A DNA stretch of 64,000 nucleotides from Sphaerolaimus hirsutus (GCA_964036195.1 OZ038458.1:5828001-5892000), one strand, 5' to 3'. Positions 28,694 to 39,730 are shown, numbered from the stretch's first letter. Notes: generated from the letters alone by a model not told the origin. Program-made: numbers and translations.

Positions 28694-29227
28694 ATGCAGA
28701 TGAAAATTGCGAGGCAATCTATGAGAATTGGGTCAATAATGAAAAAAAGATATGTTAAGCAAAAATGGAGTGTAACGAAATACAGCACTTGTTTTGATCA
28801 TAAAGCTATAAGTAATGAAAATTTTATATCCAATATTGATTCCTTTTCTGGTGATAATAAAATAACAATGAATTTCGATGATAAAGTTGCACTAAACACA
28901 CCTATTTTATTATTATTGGGTCAATTAGCTACTATACGATTCATTCCATTGAACATATTTTCTTACTTGGTGAAAAAATTAAATGTTAATTTGACATTAA
29001 AAACTTTTATAAAACCACTTTCTAAAAATGATTCATTTCATTTTATAATTCATAGGCAACATCAACTCACTTTGATTGAGGAATATGCTGACCAAAATTC
29101 TACACGTGACATTTTTCGTTATTTCACAATATGGTTAAATGGGATAAATTTATGCCATTATTTAACTGATGTAAAACATGCTGGTAAATTGTCAATTAAA
29201 AATCGACAACATTTCAGATATGGATAA
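28694..29227 (+). CDS. element protein, paralogue of the next gene (1)
   Basis: 177 residues from ATG 28694. Strongly basic N-terminus, then a hydrophobic middle (TPILLLLGQLATIRFIPLN) and a C-terminal part with IFRYFTIWLNGINLCHYL. That last segment lines up with ARYTLWLNDNNLNYFCYH of the next gene, and IPLN lines up with VPLN, suggesting an old tandem duplication. Function unknown. Confidence 0.55.
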   Translation: MQMKIARQSMRIGSIMKKRYVKQKWSVTKYSTCFDHKAISNENFISNIDSFSGDNKITMNFDDKVALNTPILLLLGQLATIRFIPLNIFSYLVKKLNVNLTLKTFIKPLSKNDSFHFIIHRQHQLTLIEEYADQNSTRDIFRYFTIWLNGINLCHYLTDVKHAGKLSIKNRQHFRYG

Positions 29228-29828
29228 AAATGTGAAACCTTTCAAAGGATTTACTGTAGGAATCTACAATTTACCAATTGTTCCTGTCAACAGGCACGTA
29301 TCATATGTAGATAATGTGATATTTTCACTCAATAAAGATAGATATAGTCATTTATATAAAAAACATTATATTGATTTTGTATTTTCTCGTGATGTTACAA
29401 TAAAAAGACTTTTAAAAGAATTGGAGAATCGTAATATTGTACCTCTAAACTTTTCAAAACTTTTCAACTTATTAGAAAGTAGTGGTCACATTGACCGACC
29501 CATAGAAATCGCAACAGGTACAATTTATTACGGGCCCGATTTAACATTAGAAAAATTCCTGAATGAGATAAATAAAAATAAAATACATTTCACTATTTTT
29601 ATACAAACTGCTTGTGATAAAATGATAAATTTAACTAACAGAAATCTATACACAATTGCTCGATACACACTTTGGTTGAATGACAACAATTTGAATTATT
29701 TTTGCTATCATGTAAATGATAATTTAATTGATAGATTGAATGATCACTCTTACCGTAAATTTGACCCCACATACGATGGTATATTTACTATCATACATGA
29801 CTTGACAAATTTTATACAATTTGAATAA
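29220..29828 (+). CDS. element protein, paralogue of the previous gene (2)
   Basis: 202 residues from ATG 29220, which overlaps the previous stop by 8 bp (ATGGATAA); a further in-frame ATG lies at 29178. Alpha/beta-looking, no catalytic motif recognised. The C-terminal half shares the pattern R-Y-x-x-W-L-N-x-x-N-L with the upstream gene. It is the last plus-strand gene of the element before the mib1 exons. Confidence 0.55.
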   Translation: MDKNVKPFKGFTVGIYNLPIVPVNRHVSYVDNVIFSLNKDRYSHLYKKHYIDFVFSRDVTIKRLLKELENRNIVPLNFSKLFNLLESSGHIDRPIEIATGTIYYGPDLTLEKFLNEINKNKIHFTIFIQTACDKMINLTNRNLYTIARYTLWLNDNNLNYFCYHVNDNLIDRLNDHSYRKFDPTYDGIFTIIHDLTNFIQFE

Positions 29829-29912
29829 AACATTTCAATTATAATGGAATACAATAAATATTTGATTACTTGAATGATGTATTAAATCAAAAACTATACA
29901 CACAAAACAAAT

Positions 29913-29999
29913 GGAACCACATCCCGTTGTTGGCACAAATACCGTGACGAAGTGGGTTTTTTTGGCTGGGTGCCAAGAAGTTCGTCTACTGGTGGTTCC
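29913..29999. repeat. nested stem-loop near the right end of the element
   Basis: GGAACCAC pairs with GTGGTTCC, and inside it TTGGCAC pairs with GTGCCAA, around a 30-nt loop. It may be a terminal structure of the element or a transcript 3' end. I found no matching inverted copy at the left, so it is not shown to be a terminal repeat. Confidence 0.4.
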
Positions 30000-30043
30000 A
30001 CCTGGAAATGGGTGATACTGTTTGTTGGTATACACTACTCACT

Positions 30044-30150
30044 AGGTCATATCTGGGAGCTTTTAAAAAAAAACGTGTTTTTAAAAAAAACAACGTTTTT
30101 TTTTTAAAAAAAACATCGAGTTAAAAAAAAACGTTTTTTTCCAATCCTAT
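30044..30150. mobile_element. truncated copy of the TAGGGTTGG MITE
   Basis: GGTCATATCTGGGAGCTTTT plus poly-A/T runs and an end like TTTTTTTCCAATCCTA correspond to one end of the complete element at 36873-37520 in reverse orientation. The rest of the element is missing on the left, where the virus-like cluster stops. Confidence 0.6.
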
Positions 30151-30312
30151 TCCTATTGACTGTGTTTTATTGTTTTTGAAGGTGAATCTCTTAATTTGAA
30201 GCCATAATTAGATGAATATTATACTGATTGTCTATTTGGATGGATTTTTTAAAATATGTAAATATTCATGTGCACCCGCAGCCAAAAGACTCATGCATAT
30301 TTTCAAACCCAG

Positions 30313-33300
30313 ATCTGCAGCCTATGTGCGCTGGTCTTCAACGGGCAACGAAAATCTGTACCGCCTTGGTGTGGATGGATTAATGGATTTGAAGTGCATC
30401 GCGCCAGCCAAAGGCTACACCTATTATGTTGACCATTTATCACCCCTGGGTGGAAGTTCTCCTGGCAATGGTAAGGTAACATTTGAACACGTCAGGGGTC
30501 TCCAACATTTTGGACGTCGCGCGGGGCTGGATAGATAGCAAATCGCTCATCCGGAGGTATAGATAGCTGAAAAATTTGGGGGGGGGGCTTGGGTGGGGGC
30601 TCGCAGGGGCAAAATATATGGGATTTTTCAATGCATAGAAGGCAGAAAAGGGAAAAGATCGCTAAAAACAGGTTAAAAGTAGCCAAAATAGGCTAAAAAT
30701 GGCTAAAAGTAAAACATATGTAAAGGCGAAAGCCGCGATTTTAAAGGTGAAAAACATAAAATGGTATGAAAATTTGATTTTGAGCGAAAATTAGGGCAAA
30801 ATTTCACAAAAATCGCTACAGATAGGTGGGTAGCTGAGTGATTTGGGGTGGGCCCAGGGGGTATTAGCCAAACTTTTTGCCTCGGGATAGATAGATAGCT
30901 GGCGGATTTGGGGGGGGGGCAGCCCCCCCCCCCTAGGAGATCCCTGGAACACGTTCCAGCATTTTCTATCATATTGTTGATATTTGCTGTTTCCAAACTG
31001 CAGCCATGGGCTCGCCGCTGCTGCCCCCATCTCCCCAAAATCATTCAAACAGCCCGCATTTTCTGGACCATCTGTACCCGTCCGCCAACGAATCTGGCAT
31101 AGTGCCAATTTCTTTGGGTGACGCCGTCGTCGTCGCCGTGGATGTGGCCACTTTGCAGCACATGCAGGCGGGGCATGGAGAATGGAACGATCAGATGTGT
31201 GAGGTGAGCAAAGGTTGTGAATGTTTGTTGATGGATTTTGTGGTGGTGCTGGTGATGGTGTTTTTTGTAATTTTTTTTATTCTGATTTAAAAATCAGAAA
31301 TCGGCTGAGATCTGATTTAAAAAATAAAAATCAGTTGAAAACATAAGTGCCATCCCTATTGTACACCACCAAATATGCTGCAATAGCTACGAAACCGAAC
31401 AACCTGTCTACTTTCGTCAAATTGTTGTCTAGTGCGCCCACAGCAAACCTTTCTCCAGCCATTCCAAAACAACGATATCGATGCTGCGAGCCTGCGATTT
31501 AAAAACATAAAATAAAAAAGTCTCTCGCCAACCCTGTCTACCACTCTGCCAAAATACCCCTCAACCCCCCAACCCCCCCAGTGCATCTGCTCATCTGGCA
31601 CCGTGATCGACTTCGACGCCGACGGAGATGCGGTCGTTTTTTACGCGGCCTCCGGCAATCGATGGACACTCAATACGGCCGCTTTATGCAGAGCCAATGG
31701 GCAGACTGCCGGCGTCAATGGGGACCCCCTCACTTTGGGGGTGGGGGGTGACAGCCCGGCCCTGGGGGGTGCGGGGGAGAGGGAAGGTTCGTGAAGGTTG
31801 AGGGCTGTGGTTCGGGGTTTTGGCTGTTTTGGGGGTCACCACTGTTTTGGGTTCCTATCAGCTAGTTGAACTCAGACCCAAGTCGGGAACTCAGGCGGCA
31901 CACAATTTTCCGTCGGCGACCACGTGCGCCTGGCCGCATCCGCCGCTAGGGTGCGCGCGCTGCAGCACGGTCATGGGGGGTGGGCTGAAGGGATGTTGTC
32001 GGTGCGTTGGTGATAGTGTTTTTTGGGTTTTGGAGATTGGAGGTTTAGTGACGTTTATAGTGGAGTGGGTGACTGTGGAATTTGATGACAAGTGGGTTTG
32101 CATGAACTGCAGATTGCGCTGATTCGCGCACCCAAATAAAATTTTAAGTTTGATCCTTCGAACTCGGAACAAAAAAAAGCTTAACTTACTGCTTCCGTTG
32201 TGAATCATGCACTTACGCACATTGAGCAACCATCATTCGTGTCAAAACATCGATTTAATCGAATCATAAATCATCCCAAAACCAAACCAGGTGCCAGTTC
32301 CGCAAAATGAGAAGTGAAACGGCAAGTGAATTGACAAGTGAAATGGCAAAAGCGAAGATAAATTACTTTTTATTTTTATTTTTTACTTCACTTTTGCCAA
32401 TTCACTTACCGTTTCACTTGGCCTTTGCGCTTTCACTTCGCCTTTGCCATTTCACTTCTCACTTTGCGGAACTGGCCCCTGAACAATCCAAACCGTAGGC
32501 GGTGGGGCGGCGCGGCACCGTGTCCAGCGTGTTTGCCGACGGCGACATCGCCGTGCGCATGGCCGACGGTCGCACTTGGACTTTGAACCCGACTTGCGTC
32601 GCTCCCGCTGCCGCCATGCAACATGCCGTTTTGACGCCGCAGGTGTTTTTTTGGTCAACTGAACCCTATGGTCTATATTATATTTAGATTTTTACAACAC
32701 GTATTAGTTCACATAATGTGTCATCTGGTGGGCCCAAAATTGGGGTAATACGCTACATTTAATTGCCGTCAACAGTAGTTGGCAGACTCCTCATCTGGTG
32801 AACTAAAATTAGTCCAAAACAGATTTATGACCTTCCGATTTCTGGGAAACTTCCGGCTGTGTACTAGTGTGCGCAGCGCTATTCCGTTGTCGATTTTACT
32901 CTGAAAATCTACCCATGCCAAAACATGCCCCCGTCTCAATCTGTAGTCTAGCGCGGGGCCGGCCGACGCGATCGTGTCCCAGCAGCTGAACAGCGCCATG
33001 GGCGAAGGGGTCACCAGCGAGAACAGCACCGGGCATATGGCTACGTTGTTGAGGAGACTTTTTGATGAGCAGGTCAATTTTTGAAGGTCTTGGGTGCATT
33101 AATTTTTAGTGTTGCATAGTAATGCATACCGCGTCCGAAACATGCAACTTTTTGGGTGTCGGTGTGTGCGGTGGTACTTGTAGCGGTAGATCTCGTGTCG
33201 ATATACAAAGACAAACATTTTCTCGTGCAGTTCCTGCATTTCGCACCGCGGCATTTCCATATACCATATTTGCTAGAATAACGCCCTTGAAAAATTCTCC

Positions 33301-36300
33301 TCTCGAATAATCCCCCACAGTTAGACGAGTGAGGAAAAAATAATCCCGCTTCTCCCTTAAAAATATCCACACTGTTGGGCGTGTGGTGAAAAAATACTTC
33401 CTCCCTTGAACATTTCCCCCATTCAGTCATATGATCAATTTGTTTTGTCCAATTTGAACAAAAATTTCCTGTTATTTTGTTTATAAGGCATATTTCGTGA
33501 AGTGACTTGATGTAAACATTTTCGAAGATTTGACGAACTAATGCTTTTTATTCTTGAATAGTCCGCCCCCTAAAATGGCCCCCAATAAAAGTCTGACGAA
33601 ACAATAGTCCCTAGAGGAAGTATTCGAGCAAATAAGGTATATAGTTACAAATAATCTTGTCCATCGACTGAGCAATCCTATTCTGTTCACCCCCCCCCCC
33701 CAGACATCACCCAGCACCCCATCGAGCGTACAAGAAGAGTTGATCAAAGCGGCCGCCCTGGGCGACTGCGACACGTGCAGCAAGCTGCTCGGCTGCCAAG
33801 ACGTCCACGTGGACAGCATCACCGAAGTGGACGTCGATGCGCTGTGTGCCGGCCACACCGCACTGCAAGCCGCCGCGCAGCATGGACACCTGGACGTGGT
33901 CAGGATGCTGGTGAAGGTGAGTATGGGGAGTTTGGGGGGGGGGGGGTTGATGTTTTTTTGTGGTTTTTAGTATTTTGAAGGGTCTTGTAATGATGATCGG
34001 GGGCTGAGCCCGCGCACCATTAAATAAATAAATGTTATAAATGTAAGATGTACAATGTTTAAAACATTTAAAATGTTTCACGGATGTTTCAAATTTACAA
34101 ATTTAAAATCTCGAACGTGCGGCAAAATTTTTAAAATTTCTTTTCTAGTGCGCATTTTACATTTTACATTAGTGCCTGACTTTTTTCTTAAGCGTGGACA
34201 AGCTTTTTTGACAATATTTTTATTATTGTTGTTTAATTAACTCGTAATTAACTGTAATTGAACTCAGGGACCTATCCAGGATTTTTGAGCGGGGGGGGGG
34301 GCTGCTTGTTTACGGAGGCCGGCGAACGGGGGGGGGGGGGGCGCTCCCCTAAAATTTTACCTACAGAGGTGTGGAATGGCGCAATATCGCTGGCGCCATA
34401 AGTAGGCGCCACGCCATGGCGCCATTGGCGTTGGCGCCAGCACCATGGAACGCTGTATATGTATGTAAATATACATACAAATACAGCAAAAAGCACACCG
34501 TTGAGTACTTCTATAACGATTTGCGGCCACAGGAAGCAAATATGATGAAAATACCTGATGTCATTTTGACTTTTAACTTTTGACATTGACCTTGAAAAAG
34601 TCGAATTTTCCGGTCACTTTCTGGTCTCACCCCGGGAACGGCCCTGATTGAACTCGTTTTTCTCCGCAGTTAGCGGGGGCCGGCGTATCGGTGGCTGATG
34701 CAGATGGGGACACGCCGGTGCACCATGCCGCCTACGGGGACGAGCCGGCCGCCGTGCAGGTATTTATAAATTTCCTTGAAATACCCCCGGGGGGTTTATT
34801 TTCTTTTGGCCAGCTCACTCATACATTGGGTTTTTCGAGGGGGTAATTCGAGTGGCCAATAATCATTTCGTCAGCATTTTCATCACTCCCATGGTCGATT
34901 TTTTACATATGAAGGGTGTGCTTCTAAAAGTACCAATCTACACATTTTTCAAATTTGGGTTAGGACCATTTTTGGGGTCCCCATAAAAATGCGCTTCAAA
35001 AATATAGATAATATGTGGGGGGTGCGAAATTCAATTTTGAGATATGAAGGGTCGAAAAAAGCAAAAAAATTGCAAAATACAGTTTTTGAAATTTTAAAAG
35101 TACCGATCTACAAGCTTTTTCAGCTTTTGTATTTTTAAAAGTACCGATCTACACACATTTTTCAAAATTGTACTTCTAAATGTACCGATCTGCACTTTAT
35201 TTTTTGTGCTTCTAAAAGTACCGATGTCAGCTCGGCATCATCAGCTGCAAAAACTCAATTTATGCTTTTTTACTATGGGTATCAGTACCGATCTAAACAC
35301 CTTCCCGGACAAGTTCACCACCCATTTTTTTATTTCACTTAAGATGCAATATCTGGCAATGGGTGTCGTATAAACCTAATATTTGGTGGGTATATAGTCC
35401 TAACACCCTGCTACTCCGAATCAATGGGGGAAGGTGCGGCGACTCACTACAGGGTGGGTCGCCCTATATGCAAAACTTTTCTGTGGCTTTTTCGGTGTCC
35501 CAAACAAGTTCGCCACCCACTTGATTAGCAACACTACGAGGGCCATATCTCCAGCTGTGAGGGCGATAGAAAGCTGTAATTTGGGGGTTGCTTTGCAAAC
35601 AACCCCCTCTCACAATACACCAGTGGGTGGCCGCCAACGACCCACTACAGCATGGGTCCACGCTTATAAATTTGTTAATTTTTTACAAACAACTCAAGTC
35701 TCCCAAACAAGTTCGCCGCCCAACTGCATTGTAAAAAAGTTTTGTGAGAACAAATCTGAAATAAAATTGAATCAGATTTGAACCTTAGTTCTGCTCATTA
35801 AAAAGTTTTCAGTAGGGCACCCACCCTGTCCCATAGATGGCAGACTGAAAATTTCACTTAAAACCAATTTTTTGTTTCATACTTAAGAAGTTGGTTTACA
35901 AAGTTCACTAGGGGAGGGTCTAAGGTTCAAAGTTATGTAAACAACATAACCTCTAAAATGCCCGCATAACGAAATTTATTTGGGGTGAATGAAAAAGTAA
36001 AAATTTTGTCAAATTTTGTTCCTGTAATGTTGTGATTATGACATCATAATATTCACCTCAAATAAATTTCCTTATGGACGCATTTTAGAGGTCATGTTGT
36101 TTACGTAACTTTGAACATTGGACCCTTCCCTAGTGAACTTTGTAAACCAACTTTTTAAATGTGAAACAAAAAATTGGTTTAAAGTGAAATTTTCGCTCTG
36201 CTGTTTTTGGGACGGGGTGGGTGCCCTACTGAAAAAAATTTAATTAGCAGAACTAGGGTTCGAATCTGACTAAATTTTTTATTAGGTATCTTCTCACAAC

Positions 36301-39300
36301 ATTTTTTATAATGGAGCTGTGTGGCAAACTTGTGTGGGACACTTGGGTTGTTTTGAAAAAAATGTACAACTGTACATACAGTAACCCATATCGTAGTGGA
36401 TCGCTAGCAGGCACCCCCACTGGTTTATTGTAAGGGGGGTTGTTGGCAAGACATCCCCCAAATTTCAGCTTTATACCAGGCTCACAGCTGGAGATATGAC
36501 CCTCGAAGTGTAGCTAATCAAGTGGGTGGTGAACTTGTTTGGGACACCAAAAAAGCCAAAAAAATTGTTGCATATAGGGCAACCCACCCTGTAGTGAGTC
36601 GCCCCACCTCCCCCCATTGAAGCAAAGTAGGGGGGTGTTACAACTTTATATATTCAAAGTTTCAGCTTTATAACACCCCCATAGATGGAGATATTACAAC
36701 CGAAGTGAAATTAAAAAATGGGTGGTGAACTTGTCCGGGAAGGTGTTTACATCTATCTGATTTTGTGCTTTAAAAGGTACCGATCTACATGCTATTACCA
36801 ATTTGTTCCTTTAAAATGTACTGTACTACAAAAAATACGATACACTAAATGTTATATAGCTAGTGTTATGTGTAGGGTTGGAAAAAAAACGTTTTTTTTA
36901 ACTCGATGTTTAAAAAAACAACAACGTTTAAGCTCCCAGATATGACCTTGTGTCAACATATATAGGTATATCAGACAGTGGCAATACTCTGTGATGTTAT
37001 ATATGACCATATAATGGCTGTTGAGCCATGGGATAGCATTATAAGTGGTGATTTGTGTCAAAAATATCCATTTTTTTGTCGATACGTTCGTATATCGCCT
37101 TATAGTCAAATGTTTGTGACTTCAGGTAAAGTTTGGCACGGAATAGTGATGAAACAAGGTTATAAAAGGAGGTTGTTACTTTGGGAGTGAAGTTACACAC
37201 TGTGGAGGTACATGGAAGCACATTACCTCAATATTATATACTACACCAACATATGACAGCTTATTAACCCATGGTAGTATATATAAATTGATACTTTGAT
37301 ACTAAAAATGCCACAAAACCAATGAAAACAACCACCAATGTCAATTTGTGTGTGAAATTGCGCGCTTGCGCGCAAAAATTTTGCAAAATACCTAGTGCTT
37401 AGTACTAAAAATTTCGGTCGATGTTTTTTTTAAAAAACAAAACATTTCGGACGTCATGTTTTTTTTTAAAAACACGTTTTTTTAATAAAAAAACGTTTAA
37501 AAAAACATCGGCCAACCCTAGTTATGTGTATAAACAATGATTTTACCCATGCATGTGGATACCCAACAATATGGCCGAAATGCCAATACCCAAAATTCCC
37601 ATACCCAATACCCATGTATGGGTATTGCATACTCCAAACTTTCAATTGCGATTATCTCAAAATCGATTTTTTTGTAGATCGGTACATTTAGAAGCACACC
37701 CTTCATATACTCGGACAACATCACACTGAGTATGGATACTTCAAATCGAAATGTGTCTTCAAATTTTAACACAGACCGTTTGGTGGCATATCGTATTTCC
37801 TCGAAATACCCCCAGGGGGTTTATTTTTTCAGAGTGAGAATTTTGTGGGGGGTATTTCGAGGGGGGTTATTATTTCGCTAGACATTTTTTGAACACCCAG
37901 TGCTAATAACGTACGCAGACGTAGAAAAATGCAACAAAAACCACCATGTATCAGAATCTACAGCCTTATATAAGTATGTAGATGGTTTAAACCATGTTCT
38001 AACGTATTTAACACAATCATTGTTTTTAACGTGTGTTATGCATTGGCCAGGTCATAAACCGCAGCTTTTGTCATTGACGTTCTCTTTACACTCAATTGGG
38101 GGGGGGGTATTAATTCGTAGTGCCCATTTCGAAGGGGTGTATTTCGAGGGGGGGGGGGGTTAATTCGAGGAAATACGGTATAAAAAAATCAACAGAAAAA
38201 ATTGAAATTATTTCACTTTCAACCTTTCCCCCAAATACCCCCCCCCAGCTATTGCACTCTCTCGGGGCGGACATAAACGCGCGCAATGGCCGCGGCCAGA
38301 CGCCGCTGCACATCGCCGTCAACGTGGGCGCCGCCGCCGTTGTCAGGACCCTGTTGAAGTTGAACGCCATCGCCGATTTGCAGGTGTGGTTTTGTGGTTG
38401 AGAGTGGTTGTTGATTGGTCGTGAACTTTTTTTTCGGGTATCACAGCCAGCAAAAATAGTTTTTGTGCTACCTAATAATGTTCGGTAGTGCGCAATACGC
38501 AAACGCTGAATTTACAAATTCGGAATGTTTTTATGGTCTATGAATCTGCTCATTGTTTGTATTTATAAGTAACGGATTTATAGTTCGAGCACCATTTCTC
38601 GGCACTTTCATTTGACACGTATTACCCTGAATCCTCGAATCAGACCTCAGGTGAGTTATTTTTTCGTCAGACGTTTTTGAGGGGGGATTTATTTGAGGCG
38701 GAGAGTTATTTTTTCTCAGAAAACTTGGACTCAAATCTATGCAGATGCAGTCTGTTAACTCATGTTGTTCAGGTATTTAACTGTACACAACAACAAAAAG
38801 ATGTGTATACACTGCATACACATCATTTATTTATCTGCTGTCGCTACCGTTGGCTGATATTCTTATGTATTTTGTATTGTATCCTTTTGATACACATGGG
38901 AAGTTATTCAGGAGGGGGGAGTTATTCAAGGGGGGAGTTATTTTTTCCTCACCTCGCCAACAGGGAAGAGTTATTCAAGAGGGGGCGTTATTCGAGAAGG
39001 GGGTCTTATTCGAGGATTTGCGGTATTTGGAATAATTACAGGAATTACAAAAAATTTGCACATATGTCCGGAAAATGCAGCTGATTCACTATTATTGGGA
39101 ACTTGCATCGCACACTCAGATACAGCAGCACCAAACAAATTACTCTTTCGACGAGTTCAAAAAAACATTACAAGATCAAAGTTCCTTAAGTAATCACTCT
39201 AATCACTTCATTGGCGTTACGCACACTAGTTGACACCGGGTGTCAACTGCTTTCGATGTCAGTTCAGATTGTAGTTTACGGCTTCCAAAGCAATGTTCAA

Positions 39301-39730
39301 ATGCACATTATGTATTGAATATTGAAGAAAATTATTTTCGAATTTAATGTTCAATGTGACGAAAGTCATGTAAAATGTAAAATTTTATTTTAATTATTTT
39401 ACCGGTTATTTCACACTTTTTCATGAGATTTTGCATGGCTTTCGACACCTTTTATGACAGTTGACATCTTTCAGCGTCTGTGACTCGCCTCAGTCGACAC
39501 CCTTGTCACGTCAACTAGTTCGCGAAGCGCCACAATTGTCAACACAACAGCACAGGTAATCCCATCCCCTCCATCCAGGACACCGACGGCGACACGCCGC
39601 TGCACGACTCGGTAGCCCGGCGGCGGGAAGACGTGGTCAAGGCACTCGCGCAGGCCGGCGCCCAGCTAGCACTGGCAAACAACAAAGGCTTCAGCCCGCT
39701 CCACACGGCTGCCCTGAGGGCTAATGCGGG
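30313..39730 (+). CDS. mib1: mind bomb 1-like E3 ubiquitin ligase, internal exons
   Basis: Ten exons with consistent phase: 30313-30470, 31004-31203, 31582-31786, 31895-32001, 32499-32642, 32947-33072, 33704-33916, 34670-34759, 38249-38383 and 39579-39730. Exon 1 encodes the end of a MIB/HERC2 domain (AAYVRW, NLYRLGVDG, DLKC). Exons 2-6 encode the two MIB repeats (LQHMQAGHGEW with SGNRWTLN; LQHGHGGWAEGM with DGRTWTLNP) and the LLRRLFDEQ linker. Exons 7-10 encode ankyrin repeats (AGHTALQAAAQHGHLDVV, GQTPLHIAVN, GDTPLHD). Mind bomb ubiquitinates Notch ligands for endocytosis. Domain order fits MIB1. The first MIB/HERC2 and ZZ exons upstream and the later ankyrin and RING exons downstream are not in the window. 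No stops or frameshifts were seen in the exons; several acceptors have C-rich tracts. Confidence 0.88.
30493..30946. mobile_element. hAT-type MITE in mib1 intron, 8-bp TSD
   Basis: Starts CAGGGGTCTCC and ends GGAGATCCCTG; flanked by perfect 8-bp duplications GAACACGT (30485-30492 and 30947-30954). Non-coding, with GATAGATAGC phrases and G/C homopolymers near the right end. An 8-bp duplication with CAGGG termini is typical of hAT elements. Confidence 0.85.
32290..32470. repeat. inverted repeat in mib1 intron
   Basis: GTTCCGCAAAATGAGAAGTGAAACGGCAAG-like sequence (positions 32296-32350) is followed by its imperfect inverse ending GTGAGAAGTGAAAT on the other strand (32400-32470), giving a hairpin of GTGAAA/TTTCAC repeats. 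Confidence 0.6.
33265..33430. repeat. fragment of the CGAATAA-type repeat family
   Basis: Contains CTTGAAAAATTCTCCTCTCG, ATAATCCCCC and CTTGAACATTTCCCCC phrases found also in the inverted-repeat elements at 38.6, 45.7 and 56.0 kb. Ends not defined. Confidence 0.45.
34265..34646. mobile_element. hAT-type MITE, CAGGGACCTATCCAGG family
   Basis: Perfect 8-bp target duplication ATTGAACT (34257-34264 and 34647-34654). Left end CAGGGACCTATCCAGG, right end GGGAACGGCCCTG. It has internal G runs and GGCGCCA-rich sequence. Same family as 54283-54709 and 63465-63912. Non-coding. Confidence 0.9.
34760..34870. repeat. partial TTCCTCGAAATACCCCC repeat
   Basis: TTCCTTGAAATACCCCCGG followed by TTCGAGGGGGTAATTCGAG: a short degraded copy of the MITE family seen complete at 37789-38180 and 55188-55572. 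Confidence 0.55.
34908..37711. mobile_element. large foldback element with ~700-bp arms
   Basis: Outer ends GAAGGGTGTGCTTCTAAAAG (34910) and its reverse complement (about 37685-37705). Inner arms about 35285-35992 and 36047-36760 pair closely over about 700 bp (for example TTCCCGGACAAGTTCACCAC on the left and its complement on the right), with a loop near 36,020. A complete MITE (36873-37520) is nested in the right arm. No transposase frame found. It lies in the mib1 intron between 34759 and 38249. Confidence 0.75.
36873..37520. mobile_element. TAGGGTTGG MITE, 8-bp TSD
   Basis: Terminal repeats TAGGGTTGG/CCAACCCTA with a perfect 8-bp duplication GTTATGTG (36865-36872 and 37521-37528). The termini carry long A/T runs around AACGTTTTTTT. 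No coding capacity. Older copies lie at 48860-49470 and 49846-50455, and a fragment at 30044-30150. Confidence 0.88.
37789..38180. mobile_element. TACCGTATTTCCTCG MITE
   Basis: Ends TATCGTATTTCCTCGAAATA and its complement GAGGAAATACGGTA; inner CCCCCAGGGGG near the left end. The ends coincide with TA, consistent with a TA target duplication. Close relative of 55188-55572. Confidence 0.75.
38623..39025. mobile_element. inverted-repeat element of the CGAATAA type
   Basis: Left end TACCCTGAATCCTCGAAT and right end ATTCGAGGATTTGCGGTA are imperfect inverses. The interior has repeated GGGGAGTTATTC phrases. Lies in the last mib1 intron seen (38384-39578). Confidence 0.6.
39225..39525. mobile_element. 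TAGTTGACAC-type element, degraded
   Basis: Left CACACTAGTTGACACCGGGT with its own inverse GGTGTCAACTGC, and right GTCAACTAGTTCGCGAAGCG. It shares the TAGTTGACA phrase with the elements at 43.1 and 47 kb. Ends not firmly defined. Confidence 0.45.

Noticed and set aside
28603..28788. Minus-strand hydrophobic ORF
   Set aside because: Antisense to two better-supported plus-strand genes of the element.
12750..30060. Terminal inverted repeats of the Polinton
   Set aside because: I looked for the inverse of the 29.83-30.05 kb sequence around 12.4-13.1 kb and elsewhere on the left and found none. The boundaries remain unresolved.
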